The notes below the pieces were generated by a model. That model was not told the origin of the DNA, ran no database searches, and was given only the letters and a program-made list of their open reading frames with translations. This document shows positions 11,555 through 23,460 of a DNA stretch of 64,000 nt, one piece after another; position 1 is the first letter of the stretch, and every line of letters begins with the position of its first letter. Location of the stretch: NCBI GenBank assembly GCA_029168955.1, contig JAPDOI010001362.1, positions 62,001 to 126,000 on the forward strand, in the 5' to 3' direction. This stretch comes from Aplectana chamaeleonis (lineage: Eukaryota > Nematoda > Chromadorea > Rhabditida > Cosmocercidae). Made by a program: the position numbers and the translations under genes.

Positions 11555-11860
11555 TGATCATACATTAGTAATTTGTTCATAATCATAATTATAAATCACC
11601 TATGTCGAAAAGATTGCAATAAAATATAATATTTTCACAATACTTCAGCGATACATGTCACAGTTGTACAGCTAAACTATCGAAACCAGTTATGCATGTT
11701 AGTCGAGCTGTTCTACTCTTGAAATTAGCTCTTACGATGGAGAAATCCTGCAAAATTGTGATATTGAGGCTTTCTGAGGAGTATGGAATGCTAGCGCGAA
11801 AAGCGTACTCCAATGCCAAAATCTGTCCCACGGCCAATGAGTCGGTTGGGGTGGGCTGGA
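11555..11860 (-). repeat. Dispersed repeat, copy 2
   Basis: About 300 bases (ttgttcataatcataattat to acggccaatgagtcg) occur again, nearly identical and in the same orientation, at 19418-19710. They also match copy 1 at lower similarity in reverse, so copies 1 and 2 form an imperfect palindrome centred near 11540. Confidence 0.8.
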
Positions 11861-12054
11861 TAACAATATTCAAAAGGACTGTCCGCGGCGGCTCTCAGGA
11901 CGATCCGCGGCGCCTGCAGGACGATCCGCGGCGCTGGCAAGATGGTCCGCGGCGCATTGCCGGCGCATCCGCGGCTTCGGTGAAGGATCGTCCGGTCGTC
12001 GGCCGCGGACGATCCTGCAAAAGCGCCGCGGATCGTTCTTGGACTTCTCTGAGA
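11845..12054 (+). repeat. CCGCGG-rich short tandem repeat, copy 1
   Basis: It begins ggttggggtgggctggataa and contains repeated caggacgatccgcggcg units, then their reverse complements (cgcggacgatcctg). It ends at ggacttctctga. The near-identical copy is 23099-23328. No coding content is supported. Confidence 0.8.
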
Positions 12055-12390
12055 ATGACCCACGCTTTAAAAAAATCTGCTGTAAATCTCTTAGGCATTT
12101 AGCCGATTCCGAGTATGGAATACTGGAGCACTGTCATTACCCTACAATATATTAAAATCACGCCCTGGAACTCAATGGTACGTGAAAAAGCCTCCCTTGT
12201 TAGTGAATTCCGTTTTTCTTTTTTCGTCTCATACTTGATTCACTCGAGGGTTTGGATAATGTTCTCTTTTTTCACATCGAGTTTCTCGAATTTTGGGTCA
12301 TTCGGTGTAACACCGCTGTTATTCAAATTTTTCTATATTTTAAAAAATTGAAAAAGAGTATACAGTTCATCTTCAGAGCACAGTTGTTTA

Positions 12391-12590
12391 GTCCGCAAAG
12401 TGCACTTTGATTGCGAAATTTTGCTGCGGCGCTGTTGCGAACATCCTCAGACAAGGATGTGGGATCACCCGGGCGCTTTTGGCCTTTGGTGCCCGGGTGA
12501 TCATACCGCCCGGGTGATCCCACATCCCTGTCTGAGGATACTCGCAACCGCGCCGCAGCACGATTTCGCAATCAAGTGCACTTTGCGGAC
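12391..12590. mobile_element. 200-bp hairpin MITE
   Basis: It starts gtccgcaaagtgcactttga and ends with its reverse complement (tcaagtgcactttgcggac). The arms stay complementary for about 85 bases, through ggatgtgggatcacccgggc, around a short loop. Terminal inverted repeats with no coding capacity indicate a hairpin-type MITE. The superfamily is not determinable because the target duplication is unclear. Confidence 0.7.
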
Positions 12591-13310
12591 TGAACGGCAG
12601 TGCGGAAGTGAAGAATAGATTGAATGGGAAAAAAATCAAATTTTTTTCGCGGAGGGGGGGGGGCGCACTCTCTACCGACCGATCCCATTTCCACGCCTGA
12701 CCCTGTTGGCCACCGATGAAAATTTTCCAGAATATTCTCCCTAGAAAAAAATTAATTAATAGAACAAAAAAAACGATCTGAAAGCGAAAAGTCTTCGAAT
12801 TGTGTCATTATATAGTCGTATCTATTCTACTCTTGATTCTTTTTTCTTGTTATTGGGTTTTCTTTGTTCTCTACATAAATTCTGGCGTTTCTGTGTAACG
12901 ATATTTGTAAATTCGAAATTTTTGATAAGACGGCCAAGCGTGTCTCGGGAAAATCTGTGAAGTTCTTTTTTGGAAGTTGTAGTATTTGTAATAGAACCAA
13001 ATTACATGTATATAGAAATATAGAGGGACATCTATCATTAAAAGTGTACATAATATTTAATGATGATAATCATAATACAAGATTGATAATCAGATGTTTC
13101 TAAAAACAGTATCCCTTTATAAAAATGGATCGATTGGCTTGAACAGCTCGTTAGTTGGTCCAAGCGGCCGTAGTGAGAGCGACGCTATAAATGCGTTTCT
13201 CGCACCTTCGTTCGCACCTCCGTTTACGACCGGCCACCTGGGCAGTTGGTGACAGCTGACTCCGCCCCAGCCCCGCCCACTTCGGGCATAACACTTACCC
13301 CCCCCTCGAG
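12591..13310. other. Unassigned intergenic DNA
   Basis: It holds a G-run at about 12649-12662, AT-rich sequence, and a GC-rich stretch (13200-13310) with ccgccccagccccgcccac. No gene, splice-flanked exon or matching repeat was seen. Confidence 0.4.
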
Positions 13311-13562
13311 TTGAATGTGTATCAAGCACGCATTGAATGTCTTATTTGTTGGGACATGTGCTGTAATTTGAAACACAATAGGAGCACGTGCTTCCCTCGC
13401 AGCACGTTCCCTGACTGTGCTCGAAACTGCCCTGTCTTCGAATTGAATTCATACTCGACGCGCATTAAATGCGGCGATTGTCTGAGTCAGCAGATTTCGT
13501 GTGGCCAAATCTCTCAAGGGAATGTTTATTACATTTGTTTTTTTTTCGCAGACGAACATTAA
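13311..13562 (+). CDS. Small Cys-rich open frame, doubtful
   Basis: An 83-codon frame with about nine cysteines and two loosely similar blocks (NVYQARIECLICW and NSYSTRIKCGDCL). No family is recognised, no splice sites or leader acceptor flank it convincingly, and it lies among repeats. It could equally be chance. Confidence 0.15.
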   Translation: MNVYQARIECLICWDMCCNLKHNRSTCFPRSTFPDCARNCPVFELNSYSTRIKCGDCLSQQISCGQISQGNVYYICFFFADEH

Positions 13563-16500
13563 ATCAAGCACTTTAGGAAGCACGACCACGCATTTAACCG
13601 GCTGTATACATCAACAAGTTATCAACATTGCTAAATACTTAACACTGTCAGAATGTTCGTAGGGCATATCAGCCGCAAATTTTCCAGAATAAATTTTTAT
13701 TTGCAGTGTTTTGCAATGTACAGTTTCTGTTAATCATATCGCTGTGGAAGCAAATGTTGATCGTGAGGAAATGTGACATCTATCACGTATATTGTAATCG
13801 AGTTTGTAAGATCTTCTGACGAAAGCAAGAGATCCTCGACAACCAACATAGAACCCGACATCCTGAAAATGCGTCCTGGTTCACTCCATTCTTATTCTTG
13901 ACATTTTTCATGGTTTTATGGGTTCGATGAACGGATCAGTTGCCATCCATCAATGTCACTATATCCATTTCCCGCAAAGGTTTAACGTTGGACTAACACA
14001 GTGCGTTGCAAACGTATGCGACATACCCCGATTTCTATGGTTCCGAACTTCGCGTGAAGTTATGTTGTCGGATACTACCGATTTCTGGCTTCCTTACGGA
14101 TCGAAGTCCGGTGAGTAAATGAGCCCAAATAATCGGCCCTACGAGCAAATCCAAATAAACGGCCCTACATCAACCAGGCATCGATTAGTGTGCAAGGGTG
14201 GACGCGAAGTTCCGCCAGAAAACAAGTCGATGTCGACGGTGAGACCTCAGGAAGATCAGGTGGTCTTCAAAGATTTTTCGACACTATGGACACGAAACTA
14301 AAGGAAAAACAAACAAGATGCCGAGCTTGCCGCGTCATCTCAGGGTTCCACTTGGACACCACGAGCGGTTCGTTTTGTTTCTTACCTCACACATGGAAAA
14401 CGTTATATAATGAACATGAAACCTTTCTCCGGTTTCTCGACAGGTCAACGTAAACAGATAAGGGGTGGAGCAATAGAGAAATATTACAGTCCATTACGAG
14501 GATCTTGACATGTGCGACAGCTACTCTGCTGACGTGGACCGGCTTTAAAAATCGGGAAAATGTTGTACAAGTACGAGTAATATGAGTACAATAAGAACAG
14601 ATTGTGCATTGAAAGGTGAGCTTATTTGACTCCAAATGAAGAAGAGGAAACGCTCACCATATACTATGGCTTCATTAATTTGGCGGCAGAATCGCGTCTG
14701 AAACACTTGACGTTAGCGGCGATATCTCCGACTTAGTCAGCTTCAAGTAAATCGGGCCTGCATGATTTGTAAGTGAATCTAGATGGCAAGGAAGTTTCTG
14801 CTTTTTGAAGGTGATCTTATTTCTTCCATCTCTAGTGATGGATGGAAGCCAGAGAAGAAGTTATTCAACTCTCACTTTAACCACGCCTTTGAGAATCTTG
14901 TGCATACGTCAAACAGAGCTTGTCGAGTTTCTATGAAGGGAATACCAACGGGTATTTTTCTTCTATGCGTACTAGGTGTTGCAGAGAAAGTGGACGTTCC
15001 CATTCTAATAAAAAACTTCTGTGTGTAAATATTTTGTATTCTCTCGAGAACCTCTATATCTTTATTTTGAGATGGATCGAAAACTATGGAACCTGATTCA
15101 AAAAAGGGTCGTCTGTAGGTGGTGCAGGCTAGGAAGAGTTAACGTCGAGCATTGATCTGAAGAGACTTCTGCGTTCACTGTTGAAGGTTGGCTCAAACAC
15201 GGTGCCATATGCTATAACATAGGTGCACTGAGTTTGCGCCAACCTCCAATGGGAAACGCAAAGTCTCTCCCGGATCCGTGCCGATGTTACCTTATTCCCG
15301 GTTCTTTGGGTAAGCTCTAACACGAGTCCTATCCATCTGATCCGCCGAAAATAGGTCTCTACTCGTCAGCAAAGATGATTTGAAAGGTAATCTATCAATT
15401 GAATTCGTTCAACAAAAAAAAAACAGAAATAGCCTATCGCCCTCCAATCTGTCGGCAAGTTGATGCAGGGGTGCTGCTGTTGTCTCTCTAAAATGTGGCC
15501 CGGCCGATGACAGACTCGCAGCACACAGGATTCGTGCGCGTTAGGGTTGAGCTCCTGATTTCGTCCGCAGACCCACCCCCCCTCAGCAATGTAGTTACAA
15601 TTGTAACTGTTATGCTATTCGGGGTCCTTCAGCGAATAGGCATAGTGGCTATTGCAAGAAAAAAGAAAAAAAAAGAAAAAAAAGAGAGAAAAAAAAAGAA
15701 AAGAAAAATAAATAAAAGAAATCTAATTCTGGGTGCGGACATCCGAACCCATTCGACATACAAGGCCCACTTAAGTCTGTTCCCGCTCAAAGATGCGAGT
15801 TCCGCTAATCATTTTGTATTATTTACGCCACCAATACCTGTTCTACATAAATTGCATGAAGCGGTGCAATTTGGTCTGGGCTGCATTCCAAAAACTTTCC
15901 CAAAGCAAAAGGTTGCCATGGACACGTACCCACGGCGGCGTGGAAACGATTCGCAGTTGTGATTCGTAGCTATGGGAATCAAATTTGTCCATGGATAGGG
16001 AGACTATTTGTCCTCCCACATAACCGTGAAAACATTCATGGAATGCAACCCTGTAAACATGGGAAAATTGAAACGAAATCCACCGCATTACCTACTATGT
16101 CGTGAGATTTGTGCAACGTGTCACTTTCGACAGTATTTATATCAGTTTTCTAAGATTTCATAGTTTTTTTTTTTTTGGAAAATATGACCTGGGGTTTTCG
16201 AGTGAGCTGCATCGATTGACGTTAGCAGAATATTCACTAGCTTCACGCGAAGCGAACTACTGAGATCGTGTACGTTGAATAATCTTGCAAGGCACTGTAC
16301 TATGTGTAATTTGAGAAGGACAGCTACTTTCACAACACGTTCCAGATGGAATGTATGTTGCTCTCGAGAATCATCAGCGAAACTGATCTGGTACCAGTGT
16401 TTAAACCTCGAGGGACTTCACAACCATAATTTTTCAGGGATGAGCGCCATTGTACGGTTTCGAATATCCAAGAGACAACTATTTCAACGTGCTTAGAGTT

Positions 16501-16584
16501 CTTGATATAAGCCCATGAAGAAACATAAGGCTATTTTGCCAAGATGAGAAGAAGCCATTTAAACGGTAGGGACTCATTCGGGGC
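13563..16584. other. Unassigned intergenic DNA with an A-rich tract
   Basis: No recognisable gene. An 81-codon frame at 14783-15028 (+) has no known domain. An adenine-rich tract (about 15652-15722) may be a retroposed tail or a microsatellite. The remainder matches no other repeat seen in the window. Confidence 0.35.
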
Positions 16585-17048
16585 TTAAAGGCACAGTCCA
16601 AGCTCAGGGACGAAATCTGAGATTTCAACATTGTTGTGAAGTAGATCCATCCTATATAACACCTGCCAAGTGCGAGCTCTCAAATCCTGCGGATAAGCGA
16701 AAGGAGCCCACCTCGAGAAGCCGCTTTGGCACGCCCCTTTTACGATCTTTCGAGCTCAACATTGGCGAGATCAGCTACGATTTTCGATGAATATCACCGT
16801 TCTTCTCTTTACTATCAGCCTCTCTATCCATTGAGGTCCGCTCGTATACATCGTTTGCAACTGACGGAAGTTACAAGCTTCGGACAAATCGTCCACCATG
16901 CTTTCTTAGCTCAATTTTTGAGGGCCTTAACTCCGTTTCTGGAGAGGTCTTGTACGATTTCAGAGATATCATTGAATTCAGCGTGGGATCGTCTTCAAGA
17001 TAGGTAGGAGAACAGAAAAGCGATTCTGAGGTTGGACTGTGCCTTTAA
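16585..17048. mobile_element. piggyBac-type MITE 1
   Basis: The ends are exact inverted repeats: ttaaaggcacagtccaa at the left and ttggactgtgcctttaa at the right, each closing with TTAA. At 464 bp it has no coding capacity. TTAA ends are the hallmark of piggyBac-superfamily insertion. The right TTAA is shared with the next element. Confidence 0.85.
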
Positions 17049-17530
17049 AGGCAGCGCACACGTTAAAATTTGCTCCCGTGTTTTTCACGGATTATGAGAG
17101 GTCTGGAGCGCTAAAAAGCATCTACGCTGAGAAAAATGGAGGAAAGTGATCGGAAATACGTTTTCTAGGCTCAAAAATATCCAGTGTTATTGCAACTGAA
17201 TCACGAGAGTGGAGGAATTGGCCACTGCGTGGAAATATGATCTCTCAATCGAAGCAGACGATCTCTCGCGTTGTCTCCCACTTGGCTGTGCTATTTCTAT
17301 CGTTGATCGTTTGCTTCCTCAAGATCGGTTATTCAATGTGTTCCCGGTCAAAGGAGGCGAAATACAGCTGTGGCGGGTAATTACAGGGGTAGGACTCGGT
17401 TACCACTCATGTGAAGTAGTTGTGAATCGTTTTTGAAGAGTCGAAATGCGTGAGCGTTATGATGCAAGCCATACGGTTCGGTTTGCATTGCTATCTCAAC
17501 AACGCTTACGAGCGTGTATGCTGCCTTTAA
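17045..17530. mobile_element. piggyBac-type MITE 2, abutting MITE 1
   Basis: The left end ttaaaggcagcgcacacg and right end cgtgtatgctgcctttaa are inverted repeats agreeing at 15 of 18 bases. It begins in the TTAA that ends MITE 1 and ends in the TTAA that begins the next TTAAAGGCAGTG sequence. No coding capacity. Confidence 0.8.
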
Positions 17531-18940
17531 AGGCAGTGTTCACGATTGGTGATTGGAGGTGGGTCGGCGAAGACGGCCCATGATACGTCGAAGCCGAACG
17601 AATACTATACGGAGGGTAGCAGGCGAAGTCGGCCCATCGTTTGGCGGAGCCAAACGAATACTACGCGTGGTGAATGGAGGTGGGTCGGCGAAGCCGAACG
17701 AATACTACGCGTGATGATTGGAGGTGGGTCGGCGAAGCCGGCCCATCGTTCGGCGGAGCCGAATGGATACTACGCTTGGTGAATGGAGGTGGGCCGGCGG
17801 AGCTGACCTATCGTTCGGCAAAGCCGTACGAATACTTCGCGTGGTGAATGGAGGTGGGTCGGCAAAGCCGGCTCATCGTTCGGCGAAGCCGAACGAATAC
17901 TACACGGAGGGTGGCCGGCGAAGCCGGGTTCATTGTTCGGCAGAGCCGAATGAATACTACGCGTGGTGAATGGAGGTGGGTCGGCGAAGCCGAACGAATA
18001 CTACGCGTGGTGATTGAAGGTGGGTCGGCGAAGCCGGCCCATCGTTTGGCGGAGCCGAATGAATACTACGCTTGGTGACTGGAGGTGGGTCGGCGAAGCG
18101 GGCCCATCGTTCGGCAAAACCGAACGAATACTACGCGTGGTGAATGGAGGTGGGTCGGCGAAGCCGAACGAATACTACGCGTGGTGATTGGAGGTGGGTC
18201 GGCGAAGTCGGCCCATCATTTGGCGGAGCCGAATGAATACTACGCTTTGTGATTGGAGGTGGGTCGGCGAAGCCGGCCCATGATACGTCGAAGCCGAACG
18301 AATACTACACGGAGGGTGGCCGGCGAAGCCGGCCCTCCGTTCGGCAGAGCCGAGTGAATATTACGCGTGGTGAATGGAGGTGGTCGGGAAAGCCGAACGA
18401 ATACTACGCGTGATGATTGGAGGTGGGTCGGCGAAGCCGGCCCATCGTTCGGCGAAGCCAAACGAATACTACGCGTGGTGATTGGAGGTGGGTCGGCGAA
18501 GTCGGCCCATCGTTTGGCGGAGCCGAATGGATACTACGTTTGGTGATTGAGGTGGGTCGGCGAAGTGGGCCCATCGTTCGGCGAAGCCGAACGAATACTA
18601 CGCGTGGTGATTGGAGGTGGGCCGGCGGAGTTGGCTCATCGTTCGGCGAAGCCGAACGAATACTACGCTTGGTGAATGGAGTGTGGGTCGGCGAAGCCAG
18701 CCCATCGTTTGGCTAAGCCGAACGAATACTACGTGTGTTGAATGAAGGGTGTCCGGCGAAGCTGGCCCATTGTTTGGCGGAGCCAAACGAATACTAAGCG
18801 TGTTGAATGGAGGAGGTGGGTCGGCGAAGTTGGCTCATCGTTCGGCTAAGCCGAACGAATACTACGCGGGTGAATGGAGTGTGGCCGGTATAGTTGACTC
18901 CATCGTTTGGCAAAGCCAAACGAATATTAGATGGGGGTGG
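17527..18940 (+). repeat. 65-bp minisatellite array starting in a MITE end
   Basis: Over twenty tandem units of about 65 bp (with shorter ~45-bp variants) share ggaggtgggtcggcgaagcc and end in cgaatactacgcgtg. Each unit holds two short self-complementary motifs, ggcgaagccggcc-like and ttcggcgaagccgaa. The array begins directly after a TTAA MITE-type end (ttaaaggcagtgttcacg); no matching right end was found. Open frames through it are repeat artefacts. Confidence 0.9.
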
Positions 18941-19417
18941 CCGACGAAGCCTGCTCGCTGCGAGGATGCAAATGATACGTACCGATTTTGCGTGTCGCCA
19001 CCTATGAGCGCAGCATGATTGGAGAATTGAAAACATTGAGCAGTTAAAAGGCTTTTTGACGTCATGTTTATTTGCTTGCTTGACCGTTTTTCAAAAAGGA
19101 CAACTATACTACTGCCATCGTGGTATTTGGTCTTTGGAACGGCGCTGGCCCCATGGTTGTAGACTTACTGGTCAATTCACGTTGCTTTCACAAGCATGTT
19201 TAGGAGCTTGTACCCTACATTAAGAAGTGAAATTTATTGTTCCTTCGCGTGCGTATGTGTAGCTGGGATACAGACAGTGTGAGTGTGGGATAGTTGAGTA
19301 GCAGCATACGCGCACACGCGCGCGATACACCTTAGTGAATTCGACGCTAAAGCAGAGGGTTTGCAGCCTTCAAGTCAACTGGCTGCCCCGGGCTAGGGAC
19401 CCGAAGGGTCACTAGTC
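18941..19417. other. Unassigned spacer
   Basis: No gene or clear repeat. It contains a short alternating GC/CA stretch (cgcgcacacgcgcgcg, about 19310) and ends with ctgccccgggctagggaccc. Confidence 0.4.
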
Positions 19418-19900
19418 ATTTGTTCATAATCATAATTATACATCACCGATGTCCAAAGGTTGCAATAAAATATAATATTTTCACCATACTTGTTCAGCGA
19501 TACATGTCACAGTTGTACGGCTAAACTATATCGCAACCAGTTATGCATGTTAATCGAGCTGTTCTACTCTTGAAATTAGCTCTTACGATGGAGAAATCCT
19601 GCAAAATTGTGATATTGAGGCTTTCTGAGGAGTATGGAATGCTAGCGCGAAAAACGTACTCCAATGCCAAAATCTGTCCCACGGCCAATGAGTCGATTGG
19701 CGTCTTCGGTCACTTACCACCCCACGGCGGCGCGACGGCCTCTCCCTCACGCAATGTGTGCAGCGGCAGAGAAAGAGAGTCAGCGCGCAGAGATGAAGGG
19801 TGGCCGGCAGCCCGGCTGCCGAACCAGCCCGCCGCCAGCAGCTCGTCGACGCGTTGGGTGCAATGCAAGGTTGTACAACGAATCCGGAGGAGGATTTCAT
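19418..19900 (-). repeat. Dispersed repeat, copy 3
   Basis: Bases 19418-19710 nearly repeat 11555-11860. From 19700 the sequence is the inverse of the copy 1 head, including cttaccaccccacggcggcg, the reverse complement of a GGGGTGGTAAG splice-donor-like motif. On the - strand the head is an open frame that ends at this donor. Confidence 0.75.
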
Positions 19901-20910
19901 CATTGTCTTGGCATATCACGTGGGCAGCCGATGTATTTGCCTTGGAAAGTGTTGCATGAAGCAGTATTCCTCCCATTTCCCAGTACAGTGTTGAACACTT
20001 CTAAAGCATTCTGAGCAGTTACGCAAATCTCTGCCTGCTTTTAGGCTTACGTACAGAGGTACATCTCTATTGGGAGCTTTGTATAGGTTGCGGTTTTAGT
20101 CCTGGTATCATATGATCGCTTTCAAGCTGATTGTTCCTTAGGTTATTTGCTGTGAAGAGTTCACCACCTCTCAGCTTCCAGGGGGACTTGTCGTCTACTA
20201 CACGACTACCCCCCGACCAACATCGCCCAAGTCCCCCTGAAATCGACGTTTAGGTCCCCTCATTATGGAACCAGAGTGAGGAGAGGTGGAACAGTGAAAT
20301 GAGAGAATTGTGGAGCCAGCTAAAATATCCACAGCGCAGATATGGAATCATTGTGGAACAATGCGCGGATGCCGCTGTTGAATCGCGGGATCAACATAGG
20401 CTAGATAATCGTCTGAGGCCTTTCTAAACAGCCAATAAACACCACCCAACTCTGCATTATTAGGCCTGGCCTTGCGGTACTGGGCCAGGTTTGAAGATTA
20501 AATGCCCTGGTCGCGCTTTTCCAAGTTTTGTATTCACTTACGACAGTATATCAACAAGCCATTTATCAACAAATAGAACAGCCATAGAATAGTCATTTTA
20601 TCCATACTCCGCTCAACAATAACAATTCACTCCAGAACTCCGATCAACAATGAAAATTCGCCAGGAAGTATCATACATAATAATAAACGGCTAAGAGTTG
20701 ACCGTTGACCATGGACCGGAGAATGTATGGTATACAGTTCGGAGTGCGCCAAACGGCAGGGGGGGCTTTCGGGTCCCTCGTGGAACTCCATCTCGCGCCT
20801 TGGAATGTTTGCCCGACCCAACTGGAAGTGCCTCACGCGCCGCGGAAAAAGTGCGCCACCCAACAGCGGGAAATCTCAATACCGAAATTCTGCCCGGACC
20901 CTGCCTTTAA
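19901..20910. other. Unassigned DNA ending in a MITE terminus
   Basis: A 12-bp perfect stem (cagggggacttg at 20179, caagtccccctg at 20228) is present. The right end at 20870-20910 (ccgaaattctgcccgg ... ctgcctttaa) matches the right terminus of the 21234-22124 MITE and sits at the TTAA that is empty in the left arm (8518-8521). Its left terminus was not found. No gene. Confidence 0.5.
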
Positions 20911-21233
20911 CAGCGATCACCATTTTTTGAGAATACTGAATTTAAAAATGAACCTACTAAATTTTCTCAAATTTTCCAAAAATTCCTTATGATAAAACTT
21001 GAATACTGTCATCAAAACAGTTGTTTTGTAAAGCTGTGCAGTTCTTCGCACTTATTTTCGGATGCATATTTTAGCATTATCATGGATGGATGCCTCTACA
21101 ACTTCAAATCATTATTATCTTGTTCCTTCCCAATTATTTCTTCAAATTAGGAGTGTTCTATTTTGTTTTGCTGTTCTCTTCAAAGTCGCGTTTAATTCCA
21201 CAATTTTCGTAAATATCTGCAGCTTAAAGGCAA

Positions 21234-22124
21234 GGTCCGGTCAAATTTTGACACTACCGAAATTTGGGTTAAAGGCAGTGTTCACGATAAGAATCGTTTT
21301 TCTGCTTTTTCGCTAATCTTGAAGACGGTCCCATGCTGATTCGAATGATGTTTTTTTAAATCGTTCAAGACCTTCTAGGAACGGAGTCATGGTCCCTCAA
21401 AAATTGAGCTAAGGAAACATAGTGGACGAGTTTTCCGAGGCTTGTAACTTCCGCCTTTTGCAGCCGATGTATGCGAGCTGACCTGAGTAAGGAGAGAACT
21501 TGAGAATAGAGGGAAGAACGGGGCTAATCACTGGAAATCATCGCTCATCTCACGATCTCGAGCTTTCATTTGTTCACGTCGGTGGGCGTGGAAAGTGCAT
21601 CTGGGGGTGACGAGCTGACGGGTGTTCAACTTTGGGCCCGTAGGAGACCGTTCCGAGCTCATTTTTCTTAGTTTTTTCAACGTTAGGGTTGCGCTAGGCC
21701 CTGCAGCTGCCGATCTCCACCAAAAAAAACAGACATGGTTTTTATCGTGGACACTGCTTTTAAATAGATTGGGCTGGCCTAGCTGAACATCGTCTGCATC
21801 GTTTCACAAACTCTGAGTCCTTAGTTCTGGGAGAAAACAGCCTCAAAGTCAGGGATTACGGTATTCACAGCATGATAATCATGGCTGGAATGACCGATAG
21901 TTACACAGCACTTTTGAAGAACGCGTGGACAACCGCTAAAATATGGACGATGGCCAAACTTTTTCTGACTTTTCTGGATCATCGGCTAACGGAAGTGGCT
22001 GGAATAACTTAAAGAAGAACGGTTTTTACGCAGTTTTCGCATGTTCCTTGGGAATACCTGTAGCAAGAGCACCGATTTAGCGGGAAATCTCAAAATCGAA
22101 ATTCTGCCCGGACTTTGCCTTTAA
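21234..22124. mobile_element. piggyBac-type MITE 5 in the right arm
   Basis: The terminal sequences ttaaaggcaaggtccgg and ccggactttgcctttaa are inverted repeats with one mismatch, each ending in TTAA. The uninterrupted site is seen in the left arm (gcagctttatgaaaatc on the - strand). A second MITE lies inside it. Confidence 0.8.
21269..21763. mobile_element. piggyBac-type MITE 4 nested in MITE 5
   Basis: It starts ttaaaggcagtgttcacgat and ends atcgtggacactgcttttaa, inverted repeats with TTAA at both ends. The left end equals the sequence that opens the minisatellite at 17527, so they belong to one family. No coding capacity. Confidence 0.8.
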
Positions 22125-23098
22125 TGAAAATCACAAACCAACTTAATCTGCACCTCCGAGGAAAAAAGGAAATGGAACGGTAGTGCCTAAAAAGTGTTAG
22201 CGGTTGTCTGCCTCTTCTGCAGATGGCCAGTGTTCATTCCCTCCAGCAATTTTCGGATCTTCTCGAGACCGCACCGTGAGCCGTCTTATTTGAATTCAGA
22301 TAGAACATTTTCGAATGCGTCTGGGTAACAATAGCAGAAAAGCATTTTTAATTCAGTTAAATTTAGATGGGAAATCCGAAAATATTACATATTTTTCAAT
22401 TTCGCTTGCGATAATCTCGGATAAACCGAAATTTCAAACACTTAACGATAAATTTGTTTCAAAATTGGTATCGTACGAATGCTATAACGGGTCTCAACTA
22501 AAAACTAATGTTTTGTTATTATATTTAGTAACATAAAACTGATTGTGAAGAGAGAAAGCGGCCCTTGCAGTAATCCTAAGACTTTAGTGTGGAATGTATA
22601 ACGATCAAGTGCAAGAGTTTTGACACTTACAGTGTTTGGAAGACTTGCCTCTTGAACAGCTCTTATAAGAGATTAAGTTTTCTTTTTTTCTAGAATAATC
22701 TTTCAGTTTCTTCTGAGTTTATCACCATAAACATTTTTTCTAACCACTCAACAAAGAAAACGGGAGCCTGAGTTCTTAGAAATTCGAAAACAACAACATC
22801 CGTTATAATTCGGAGTTATTTCTTATAATTACTGCTTTATTCACTTCCCTTCATTGTATTCCCCTTGTTAATAACCCCATAACTCAAGAAGTGTCGTTTG
22901 ACACCGTCCTCACAATTCCAGCCATCGTTGGAGCTTCCCCCGCACGGTATGACGAAATAGAGCCGCCGCCGCCCGCAGCTGGCAGCCTGCCACTCGACCT
23001 ATGCAGAGACGCTAGACGACGAGGGCGCCAGCCGCGCTCGATACCGTTTCGCAGCAGCCGCAGCTCGGTCGGTTGGTAAGTGCCCCGTAATCGTCGAT

Positions 23099-23328
23099 TG
23101 GGGTGGGCTGGATAACATTACTCAAAAGGACGGTCCACGGCGGCTGTCAGGACGATCCGCGGCACCTGCAGGACGATCCGCGGCGCTTGCAGGACGATCC
23201 GCGGCGCTGGCAAGATGGTCCGCGGCGCATTGCCGGCGCATCCGCGGATTCGGTGAAGGATCGTCCTGTCGTCGGCCGCGGACGATCCTGAAAAAGCGCC
23301 GCGGATCGTCCTTGGACTTCTCTGAGTC
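23099..23328 (+). repeat. CCGCGG-rich short tandem repeat, copy 2
   Basis: Close copy of 11845-12054 with one additional cctgcaggacgatccgcggc unit. It ends at the same ggacttctctga and then abuts a LINE-A 5' end. Confidence 0.8.
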
Positions 23329-23460
23329 AGGAGAGCAGCAGGCAGCCAGCACCTCTCCCATGGCAAAAACCCTCTCCACGGAGGGATTGACGTCGGTTTG
23401 CACGGAGGTGATCTTCTTTCCTCCACACTGCCACGGCACGAACGTACGACATCTCGGCAG
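23329..23460 (-). pseudogene. LINE-A 5'-end fragment
   Basis: On the - strand it starts ctgccgagatgtcgtacg, the 5' end shared by the LINE-A copies at 43475 and 63926. It covers the first codons and stops before the NPGP motif. A fragment with a 5' but no 3' end is unusual for a LINE and suggests recombination. Confidence 0.7.

Larger units (their letters stand above)
20911..23098. repeat. Right arm of the long inverted repeat (partner 7516-8521)
   Basis: Reverse complement of the left arm, enlarged by the MITE at 21234-22124 and about 290 bases near 22440-22730. The outer end (about 22880-23085, + strand) holds the same open frame as the left arm. It contains SFDTVLTIPAIVGASPARYD and runs into ggttggtaagtgcc, a strong 5' splice site. 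The frame lacks an ATG, and the product is unrecognised. Confidence 0.8.

Noticed and set aside
17540..18940. A CRISPR-like repeat array
   Set aside because: Units are contiguous with no unique spacers, and the genome is a nematode's.
17546..19018. Overlapping frames with repeated Gly-Gly-Gly-Ser-Ala-Lys-Pro motifs
   Set aside because: They are translations of the 65-bp minisatellite in different frames and on both strands.
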